Positions 7,915-14,293 of a DNA stretch of 64,000 bases are shown here, piece by piece. Source of the DNA: Gaetbulibacter_A sp043876815 (GTDB taxonomy: Bacteria; Bacteroidota; Bacteroidia; Flavobacteriales; Flavobacteriaceae); assembly GCF_043876815.1 (NCBI RefSeq), contig NZ_JBAWKA010000002.1, forward strand, positions 558,001 to 622,000, given 5' to 3'. The notes beneath the pieces were generated by a model, which ran no database searches, was not told the origin of the DNA, and was given only the letters and a program-made list of their open reading frames with translations. The stretch's first letter is position 1. The number at the start of each line of letters is the position of its first letter. Both the position numbers and the translations under genes were made by a program.

Positions 7915-9582
7915 TTAGACCGTGTATTTTTTCTTTCTCAGGTAATTAAATACAAATCCGAAAAGGGCTAATAATACCAATGGTAGCACAATGTTTATAA
8001 GCTGCCAGGTTGTTTTTTCAGATGCTATTTTTTCTTGGTCTAAAAAGGCTACTGAGATTTGTTTCGACCGAATGTTTATAAGTCCTGTATCATCCAAAAG
8101 GTAATTCACAGCATTGAGCAAAAATTCTTTATTCCCATAGAGTTGCCCGGTCCAACGATCGAAACCAAGTTCCTGAGGCTGATTTTTTATCACATCATTC
8201 TTAATAAGATCCCCATCCGAGATCACGATTATTTTGTTGTCGGTACTGAGGTCTTTAGGAGTCTCTGTTTTAAAAGGTTTTAAGCGATTTTCATAAACTG
8301 AGTGGAACTGACCTTCGAGAAGCACTGCCAAGGGGATATTACCATGATTAAAGCCTTTAGGATCTTGCTCCTTGGTCACAATATTTAAACTGATTTCTCT
8401 GGGAGTTCCTTCTAATTTACTTAATGGTGCCGATTCTAGTAAAATGGTCTTTTTGATTCTATTTTTTAAGGTATCTATTTGGTTTGCAAAATCGAAACGT
8501 ACAAGATCAATATTGTTTACAATAGGATGGTGATTTTCGGTACCTGCCAAAGGCGAATAGGGCCAACGTAAATTTTGGAATTGGGAGTCACTACCTTCTC
8601 CAATGGCCAGCGTAATCGGGGCAGAGTAGAGGGTGCTTACTAAATTGGGGTTGATACGAACCCCGTATTTGAAAAAGAAATCTGTGAGATTTAATTCCCT
8701 ACCCACCGCGTAATTTAAACCGGCACTGTTGTACAAACTGTCCTTTTCAATGGCTACTTTATCAATCAGCCACAGGCTTTTACCGCCATTCATGGTATAC
8801 TGGTCCAGCACAAATTTTTCTTTTTCAGTGAATGGTTCCAGTGGTTTTGCGTTAATGATCAGGTCATATTGATCTAAGGCTTTTAAAGTCTTAACTGGAT
8901 TACCTTCCACACTGTCTAAAGTAAAGGGAGCTATGTAATAGTAAGTGCCAATTTTCTTTATAAAGTCGGCAATATATCTATCAGCTAATTGATCATTTCC
9001 TTTCAGGATGGCTATTTTTTTCTTCTTGGGTTGTGTGAGTTTTTTAAAGCCATCGGCGAAGGCATACTCCAGATGCTGCACTGAATTAATGACGAGATCC
9101 TGTTGAGATGCTCCAATCTTATTTTTGATCAGGGGAATAGCTACGGTTTGGTTGTCGTAACTAGCCAGAGCCCAAGGGAAAATAATGGCTTTAGAGGATT
9201 TTCCATTTTCTTGAACACTCAGCTGCATCGGGGTTAAACCACGTTGCGAAAGCTGCTGGATCACCTGATCCTGATTGGCCTCATCCTGAAGAGGATCAAT
9301 AAAATTGAAAATGATATTGTTGTTCTCAGACTGAAATTCTTCAAGGATCTGTTTGGTCTCACTTTGTAGGCGTCTGAATTCCGAAGGAAAATCATCTCCC
9401 TCTAAAAAAACATCGATCTGTAAGGGAGAAGCGGCACTGGAAACGATACTTTTTGTTGCTTCACTTAGGGAGTAACGCTGATCTTTGGTGAGGTCGAAAC
9501 GCTCATAAATCTTACTACTGATAACATTTACAGCAATCAGCGCGATCAAAACCAGAACACTATGTTTAATTATTTTATTCAA
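7915..9582 (-). CDS. gldG: Gliding-motility ABC transporter component GldG
   Basis: A 555-residue protein with one N-terminal membrane segment (about 6-24, SVLVLIALIAVNVISSKIY) and one C-terminal segment (about 528-548) before a basic tail. Between them is a large extracytoplasmic domain of the GldG/ABC-type substrate-binding-like family. It includes DLTKDQRYSLSEATK after the first segment and GGKSLWLIDKVA in the middle. In Flavobacterium johnsoniae GldA, GldF and GldG form an ABC transporter needed for gliding. Its start overlaps the end of the upstream 161-aa gene by 8 bases, implying translational coupling. dnaN follows after an 83-base gap. Confidence 0.93.
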   Translation of the reverse strand: MNKIIKHSVLVLIALIAVNVISSKIYERFDLTKDQRYSLSEATKSIVSSAASPLQIDVFLEGDDFPSEFRRLQSETKQILEEFQSENNNIIFNFIDPLQDEANQDQVIQQLSQRGLTPMQLSVQENGKSSKAIIFPWALASYDNQTVAIPLIKNKIGASQQDLVINSVQHLEYAFADGFKKLTQPKKKKIAILKGNDQLADRYIADFIKKIGTYYYIAPFTLDSVEGNPVKTLKALDQYDLIINAKPLEPFTEKEKFVLDQYTMNGGKSLWLIDKVAIEKDSLYNSAGLNYAVGRELNLTDFFFKYGVRINPNLVSTLYSAPITLAIGEGSDSQFQNLRWPYSPLAGTENHHPIVNNIDLVRFDFANQIDTLKNRIKKTILLESAPLSKLEGTPREISLNIVTKEQDPKGFNHGNIPLAVLLEGQFHSVYENRLKPFKTETPKDLSTDNKIIVISDGDLIKNDVIKNQPQELGFDRWTGQLYGNKEFLLNAVNYLLDDTGLINIRSKQISVAFLDQEKIASEKTTWQLINIVLPLVLLALFGFVFNYLRKKKYTV

Positions 9583-10060
9583 AAGATTTTTCGAGTTGAT
9601 ATTGTCTTACAGAATTGACTGTATCCTTTTCAAAAGTTAATTCCAAACATTCCTGCATATGGTTAAATGCACCGGGTTCAAAACCTAAATTGTAATTCCA
9701 AAGGTCAGGGGAGTTGGCTTTTAGGGCATCATCCCAACCAAACCATTCAGGTTTACCAAGTTGATCCTGTATCTGTTCCTTGGTCTTCCCTATTAAAATG
9801 CTGTCTGTTATAATATGATCGCTCATTTCGTAGCGAAAAGCAGGTTTTTCTATCCAAGCTTCCGCTTCAAAATATTTTTCATGGTGGTAAGAGCTAAATA
9901 TATTCAACACCGGATAGAACACGTAATAAAACACGAATGGTGTAAGTACCAAACTGATCAAAAAACTCAGCCATTTTCGTTTATCAATGGTGTTAGCAAA
10001 CCACCACATCAATAAAAAAATACCGATTAAAAAGATAATATGTAGCGGTGTGTATATCAT
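9575..10060 (-). CDS. Uncharacterised two-TM protein with BamE-like motif, inside gldF-gldG
   Basis: I do not recognise a family for the whole protein. The 161 residues start with two hydrophobic segments (about 5-24 and 31-55). A soluble domain follows with a turn resembling BamE/SmpA/OmlA-type folds: SILIGKTKEQIQDQLGKPE, then LWNYNLG and LELTFEKDTVNSVRQYQ. It overlaps the end of gldF by 4 bases and the start of gldG by 8 bases, so the three are tightly coupled. In the best known gliding species gldF and gldG are adjacent, so this is an added component or a passenger. A role in assembling or regulating the Gld transporter is inference from position. Confidence 0.85.
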   Translation of the reverse strand: MIYTPLHIIFLIGIFLLMWWFANTIDKRKWLSFLISLVLTPFVFYYVFYPVLNIFSSYHHEKYFEAEAWIEKPAFRYEMSDHIITDSILIGKTKEQIQDQLGKPEWFGWDDALKANSPDLWNYNLGFEPGAFNHMQECLELTFEKDTVNSVRQYQLEKSFE

Positions 10061-10776
10061 TGGCGCTGGCTATTAACAGTTAGTTTTGTGAGCATTAAAA
10101 AGAAAATCGTAATACTCAAAAAGTAAATAATGTCTCGAGTGTCCAACACACCACGCCCCATACTGTTAAAATGATATTTCATCCCCAGTTGATCTATAAA
10201 ATCACTAAAAGTGAAATCGGCGATGCCTTCAAACCCCGCATAAATAAAAAAACATAAAAACACGGCGCTGATAAATGCTACAATTTGATTGCTTGAAAAT
10301 GTGGAAGCAAAAACTCCGATCGCGGTGTACGCAGCGACCAAAAAAAACAGACCGAAATACGAGCCCATAGTACTTCCCAGATCAATATTACCCATTGGAT
10401 TTCCTAATTGGTAAACCGTGTAAACATAAAGTAAGGTTGGAATCAAGGCTATGATAATGAGCGCCAATGCTGCAAAATATTTACCCAAGATAATATGGCT
10501 TATAGAGATAGGTTTCGTAAGCAAGAGTTCCAGGGTTCCTTGCTTTTTTTCATCTGAAAAACTGCGCATGGTAATGGCAGGGATTAAAAAGATCAGGATC
10601 CAAGGTGCTAACAAAAAGAAAGCAGATAGATCTGCGAAGCCATAATCCAAAATATTAAAATTCCCTTTGAACAGCCATAGGAACAGGCCATTAAGCACCA
10701 GGAAAATGGCGATCACCAAATAACCTACCGGTGAGGCAAAAAATGAATTTATTTCTTTTTTTAAAATAGAGAGCAT
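10057..10776 (-). CDS. gldF: Gliding-motility ABC transporter permease GldF
   Basis: A 239-residue integral membrane protein with about six hydrophobic segments. It starts MLSILKKEINSFFASPVGYLVIAIFLVLNG. The FFLLAPWILIFLIPAITMRS, SDEKKQGTLELLLTKPIS and SHIILGKYFAALALI blocks are typical of GldF/ABC-2 type permeases. It is expected to pair with the ATPase GldA, which is not in this window. It sits 24 bases downstream of the ABM-domain gene and overlaps the following 161-aa gene by 4 bases, within the SAM-hydrolase/ABM/gldF/orf/gldG operon. Confidence 0.94.
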   Translation of the reverse strand: MLSILKKEINSFFASPVGYLVIAIFLVLNGLFLWLFKGNFNILDYGFADLSAFFLLAPWILIFLIPAITMRSFSDEKKQGTLELLLTKPISISHIILGKYFAALALIIIALIPTLLYVYTVYQLGNPMGNIDLGSTMGSYFGLFFLVAAYTAIGVFASTFSSNQIVAFISAVFLCFFIYAGFEGIADFTFSDFIDQLGMKYHFNSMGRGVLDTRDIIYFLSITIFFLMLTKLTVNSQRQ

Positions 10777-10800
10777 GTTTCGGTGCTAAAATTAAAAAAA

Positions 10801-11097
10801 TTAAGGCAGGGAATCTATTTTATTTACACTCCAGGCTTCCGGCCTGATACTAAATAAAGGTTTTGTTTTCGACCATACATCCTTAAAAACTTCTGATTTT
10901 CGGTAACGCTGTAAGGCTTTATCGTCCTCCCAATAGCTATACGTAAAAAACACACTAGGGTCGTTGTGATCCCGGTAAAGCTCTAAATTTTGACAACCTT
11001 CAAAACCACGAATGCGCGATTTATAACCTTCAAAATGTTTGAGGAAAACCTCTATATTTTGTTTATAAAACCCCATTTTTACAATGCGTATCAACAT
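10801..11097 (-). CDS. Antibiotic biosynthesis monooxygenase (ABM) domain protein
   Basis: A 98-residue single-domain protein of dimeric alpha-beta-barrel type. Diagnostic features are the start MLIRIVKMGF, the CQNLELYRDHNDPSVFFTYSYW strand pair (often NPNIFFTYSHW in relatives) and W-x-D-x2-A-L-x2-Y-R in the following helix. ABM proteins include small quinol monooxygenases and heme-degrading enzymes, but many have unknown substrates. It lies 3 bases after the SAM hydrolase gene and 24 before gldF, so it is in the gld operon by position. A direct gliding role is not implied by its family. Confidence 0.88.
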   Translation of the reverse strand: MLIRIVKMGFYKQNIEVFLKHFEGYKSRIRGFEGCQNLELYRDHNDPSVFFTYSYWEDDKALQRYRKSEVFKDVWSKTKPLFSIRPEAWSVNKIDSLP

Positions 11098-11100
11098 AAG

Positions 11101-11937
11101 CTATTCGGTATAAAAATTTATAGTAATGGTATCGCGAATACCCAGTCCCAAAAGTGTAGAGGCGCTACCTACTGTTAAGGGATCACTTTTAAATATGGCA
11201 ATTTCCAAAAAATCCCCGGAATTAAAAACAAGCAGTTTCCTTCCTTCGTCCTGACGCTTTTCTGCTGGAATTTCAAAATTGACGATATCGCTATATTTCT
11301 TAAAAATTTCTTTGAACTTATAATGTCGTGCCGAGATCATAAATGAGCGACCTTTCTGAATGCCCTCGAAGAACTGCCGCTTAATATTCGTAACAACATT
11401 GCCATAATTATCAATATAAATCACACTGCCAATGATCTGAGTTTTATCTTCATTCACGTAAGGCACAATATTTTTAATGGGTTTTATAGCATCAATCTTT
11501 TTACCAATAACATCCAGAGTGCCACCTCTCGCAATATGGCAGGCCACTTTTACGAAAACATCTAAAACCGGAAAACTAGTTTGTATCTTATCGTGAATAT
11601 TAATTTCAACGATTTGCTCAGGAGCAATTTCTGAGCAGATCATACTCATGATCCCATTATTCGCACAAATGAAAAAATATCCATCCAATTTCATGGCAAT
11701 ATGCTTGTTTTCCGGGTTTATTTCCGAATCAATACCAATAATATGAATGGTGCCTTTAGGGAAACTTTTGTAGGCATTTTGAATCACGTACGAGGCTTCC
11801 GGAATATTGAAAGGCGAAATAGAATGTGAGATATCAACAATTTTAACATCGGGAAGTTCACTGTAAATGGCCCCTTTAGTAGCGCCAGCAAAGTGGTCTT
11901 TTTCTCCGAAGTCGGTTGTTAAAGTTATAATTGCCAT
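11101..11937 (-). CDS. SAM hydroxide adenosyltransferase / SAM hydrolase family (DUF62)
   Basis: A 278-residue protein of the family that includes fluorinase and chlorinase. Its genomic commonplace members convert S-adenosylmethionine and water (hydroxide) to adenosine and methionine. It starts MAIITLTTDFGEKDHFAGAT, where the TTDFG Asp is the family hallmark, followed by VDISHSISPFNI and ICANNGIMSMI. The C-terminal domain has YIDNYGNVVTNI and FNSGDFLEIAIF. An ATG two codons upstream (11943) is possible; the second fits the family better. It is the first gene of the gld operon and diverges from phoH. Halogenase activity is not suggested by context. Confidence 0.92.
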   Translation of the reverse strand: MAIITLTTDFGEKDHFAGATKGAIYSELPDVKIVDISHSISPFNIPEASYVIQNAYKSFPKGTIHIIGIDSEINPENKHIAMKLDGYFFICANNGIMSMICSEIAPEQIVEINIHDKIQTSFPVLDVFVKVACHIARGGTLDVIGKKIDAIKPIKNIVPYVNEDKTQIIGSVIYIDNYGNVVTNIKRQFFEGIQKGRSFMISARHYKFKEIFKKYSDIVNFEIPAEKRQDEGRKLLVFNSGDFLEIAIFKSDPLTVGSASTLLGLGIRDTITINFYTE

Positions 11938-11971
11938 CGGCAAAATTGTTGATATGTTTTTAGCGTTAGGT

Positions 11972-11997
11972 CACTCAAAATTATGTATTTTTGAGTG
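11972..11997. promoter_or_regulatory. Inverted repeat overlapping the promoter of the SAM hydrolase-gld operon
   Basis: A 9-bp inverted repeat (CACTCAAAA / TTTTGAGTG) with an 8-base spacer. On the minus strand the left arm and spacer contain TAATTTTG (11976-11983), an exact match to the TAnnTTTG -7 consensus, about 39 bases before the SAM hydrolase start. The overlap makes it a plausible operator, or a stem at the very start of the transcript. No -33 element is convincing. Confidence 0.4.
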
Positions 11998-12138
11998 GGT
12001 GTATTTTGTTACACAAACCTACATAAATTTTCGTTTTTGTTTTTATAATTTAACCAAAAATGTAGCAGGCTGATCATTTAGGTTTCAAAGCTTAAATTCA
12101 CCCACTAAAAAATGACTTTAAACCATACTAATATTCGC

Positions 12139-12156
12139 CTATCAGCTAACTGATAG
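12139..12156. repeat. Short inverted repeat upstream of phoH-like gene
   Basis: CTATCAG / CTGATAG, seven base pairs with a CTAA spacer, 28 bases before the TTG start. It could be an operator or a small 5'-leader hairpin; no other support. Confidence 0.3.
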
Positions 12157-12184
12157 CAAGCTAATTTAAATTAAAAACAGGCTT

Positions 12185-13138
12185 TTGAACGAAATTATAA
12201 TCGAACTGGAAGAGATCTCACCAAAAGAATTTTTTGGCGCTCAAAATGTAAACATTGAACTTTTAAAAAAATATTTCCCAAAATTAAAGATCGTAGCACG
12301 CGGTAATAAAATCAAAGCTTTTGGAGACGAAGAGCTCCTCGAGGAATTCGATCGGCGTATTAGCATGCTTTTCAAGCATTTCGGACGCTATAACAAGATC
12401 GATGAAAATACGATCGAGCGTGTGCTTACCAGTCAAAGTAGCGACGATTACAACACCTCGAAACAAAGTGGAGAAGTACTAGTGCATGGTGTAGGTGGGC
12501 AACTTATTAAAGCGCAAACCGTAAACCAACGCAAACTCGTAGAGCTTATGCGTAAAAACGATATGGTTTTTGCCATAGGTCCTGCCGGAACCGGGAAAAC
12601 GTATACCGGTGTTGCTTTGGCCGTTCAAGCATTAAAAAACAAAGAGGTCAAACGCATCATTTTAACCCGTCCTGCGGTGGAGGCCGGTGAAAACCTCGGT
12701 TTTCTGCCTGGAGACCTAAAAGAAAAGCTAGACCCTTACATGCAGCCACTTTACGATGCCTTGCGTGATATGATCCCCGCCGAAAAATTAGCGCACTACA
12801 TCGAGAATGGTACGATTCAAATTGCACCATTGGCCTTTATGCGCGGTCGAACCCTGGATAACGCTTTCGTAATTCTCGATGAAGGTCAGAACACTACACA
12901 TGCCCAAATGAAAATGTTCCTCACCCGAATGGGAAAGAACGCTAAATTTTTATTAACCGGCGACCCGGGTCAGATCGACCTGCCACGACGCACCATTTCT
13001 GGCCTTAAAGAAGCCCTGCTCATATTAAAGAACATAGAGGGCGTGGGCATGATTTTCTTGGACGATAAGGACGTTATCCGCCACAAACTCGTAAAAGAGG
13101 TTATCGCTGCCTATAAGAGCATCGAAAACAGAGATTAA
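12185..13138 (+). CDS. PhoH family ATPase
   Basis: A 317-residue protein with an N-terminal PhoH-associated domain (FFGAQNVNIELLKKYFPKLK at about 17-36) and a P-loop ATPase domain. The Walker A is GPAGTGKT (residues 132-139) and the Walker B is FVILDEGQN. A conserved LTGDPGQIDLP motif follows. It starts with TTG: the in-frame codons upstream reach a TAA at 12167-12169 without any ATG, and homologous sequence begins at once with NEIIIELEEISPKEF. PhoH-like ATPases are linked to RNA metabolism and phosphate-starvation responses. It diverges from the gld operon, and purC follows 130 bases later. Confidence 0.95.
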   Translation: MNEIIIELEEISPKEFFGAQNVNIELLKKYFPKLKIVARGNKIKAFGDEELLEEFDRRISMLFKHFGRYNKIDENTIERVLTSQSSDDYNTSKQSGEVLVHGVGGQLIKAQTVNQRKLVELMRKNDMVFAIGPAGTGKTYTGVALAVQALKNKEVKRIILTRPAVEAGENLGFLPGDLKEKLDPYMQPLYDALRDMIPAEKLAHYIENGTIQIAPLAFMRGRTLDNAFVILDEGQNTTHAQMKMFLTRMGKNAKFLLTGDPGQIDLPRRTISGLKEALLILKNIEGVGMIFLDDKDVIRHKLVKEVIAAYKSIENRD

Positions 13139-13149
13139 TTTTTTTTTGA

Positions 13150-13222
13150 AGCTGTTTCCGGCTTTCGGCAGTCGCGCTTTGCAAGGCGCTCCAACAAAGC
13201 CTCAATCCGGGCTAGGGCAGCA
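13150..13222. repeat. GC-rich interspersed repeat, copy 1 (between phoH and purC)
   Basis: A GC-rich block in an AT-rich intergenic region. It contains GGCTTTCGGCAGTCGCGC, a GCTTTG / CAAAGC inverted pair (13176-13181 and 13195-13200), and ends CAATCCGGGCTAGGGCAGC. It resembles the block at 40087-40179, which shares a (C)GGCTTTC(G/C)G beginning and a CAATCC end. Similar elements are scattered between genes in many Flavobacteriia; the classification is from memory and was not searched. Confidence 0.5.
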
Positions 13223-13268
13223 GAAAAAAGTATAAACAGATTAACAAAAAATAAACAGTAAAGGAGTC

Positions 13269-14219
13269 ATGAGTCAGACCATCATAAACACCGATTTTCA
13301 TTTTCCGGGCCAAAAAAGTGTTTACAAAGGCAAAGTGAGAGAGGTTTATAATATTAACGACGAGCAGCTCGTCATGATCGCAACAGACAGGCTTTCCGCC
13401 TTCGATGTGGTCATGCCAAAAGGAATTCCCTATAAAGGTCAGATCCTCAATCAGATTGCAACCAAAATGATGGCGGCAACTGAAGATCTCGTGCCAAATT
13501 GGCTTACGGCCACGCCCGATCCAAATGTTGCTGTGGGGCAGTTGTGCGAACCTTTTAAAGTAGAGATGGTTATTCGTGGTTACTTATCAGGTCACGCCGC
13601 TCGGGAATATAAAGCAGGAAAACGTCTTATTTGTGGTGTTCCTATGCCCGATGGTATGAAAGAAAATGACGCTTTCCCGGAACCTATTATAACCCCGGCT
13701 ACAAAAGCTGAAAAAGGCGATCATGATGAGGATATTTCAGCAGAAGATATTATTAAACGGGGAATTGTATCCGAAGAAGATTATATCGTCTTGGAAGATT
13801 ATACACGTAAATTATTTCGTCGCGGTAGTGAGATCGCTGAATCCAGAGGTTTGATTTTGGTCGATACGAAATACGAGTTTGGCAAAACCAAGGATGGTCA
13901 GATCGTTTTGATAGACGAGATCCACACGCCCGATTCATCGCGTTATTTTTATGCCGACGGCTATGAAGAGCGTCAGTCCAAAGGTGAATCACAAAAACAA
14001 CTCTCAAAAGAATTTGTACGACAATGGCTTATTGCCAATAATTTTCAAGGTCTGGAAGGGCAAACCGTACCCTTTATGAGCGACGATTATATTCAAACGG
14101 TAAGCGACCGCTACATTGAGCTTTACGAAAATATTACAGGTGAAGCCTTTGTGAAAGCTGATGTCAGTAACATTCAGGAACGTATAGAAGCCAATGTATT
14201 GGCCTATTTAAAATCATAA
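13269..14219 (+). CDS. purC: Phosphoribosylaminoimidazole-succinocarboxamide synthase (SAICAR synthetase)
   Basis: A 316-residue enzyme of purine biosynthesis that joins CAIR and aspartate using ATP. It is the longer PurC form usual in Bacteroidota. Recognised motifs are KSVYKGKVREVYNI (nucleotide loop), ATDRLSAFDVVMP, VEMVIRGYLSGHA, LVDTKYEFG and IDEIHTPDSSRYF. AAGGAG lies only 2 bases before the ATG, too close to act as a normal Shine-Dalgarno. A terminator (14233-14263) closes the unit. Confidence 0.97.
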   Translation: MSQTIINTDFHFPGQKSVYKGKVREVYNINDEQLVMIATDRLSAFDVVMPKGIPYKGQILNQIATKMMAATEDLVPNWLTATPDPNVAVGQLCEPFKVEMVIRGYLSGHAAREYKAGKRLICGVPMPDGMKENDAFPEPIITPATKAEKGDHDEDISAEDIIKRGIVSEEDYIVLEDYTRKLFRRGSEIAESRGLILVDTKYEFGKTKDGQIVLIDEIHTPDSSRYFYADGYEERQSKGESQKQLSKEFVRQWLIANNFQGLEGQTVPFMSDDYIQTVSDRYIELYENITGEAFVKADVSNIQERIEANVLAYLKS

Positions 14220-14232
14220 ATACAGAAATAAT

Positions 14233-14263
14233 AATGCCATGAAAAATTCATGGCATTTTTTTT
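14233..14263 (+). terminator. Intrinsic terminator after purC
   Basis: An 11-bp stem (AATGCCATGAA / TTCATGGCATT) with an AAA loop, followed by a run of six further T. It ends 31 bases before the S9 peptidase start. Confidence 0.88.
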
Positions 14264-14293
14264 AATTATCCCTAAGTAATTGAATTATATAGT

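Noticed and set aside
11101..11937. Fluorinase/chlorinase, because of the family name
   Set aside because: The gene is in a conserved housekeeping neighbourhood and nothing suggests halogen chemistry; SAM hydrolase is the common form.
13261..13271. AAGGAG just before purC as a Shine-Dalgarno
   Set aside because: Only 2 bases separate it from the ATG; useful spacing is about 5-9, and Bacteroidota rarely use it.
13753..14007. Minus-strand ORF inside purC
   Set aside because: Shadow of purC with atypical composition and no homology pattern.
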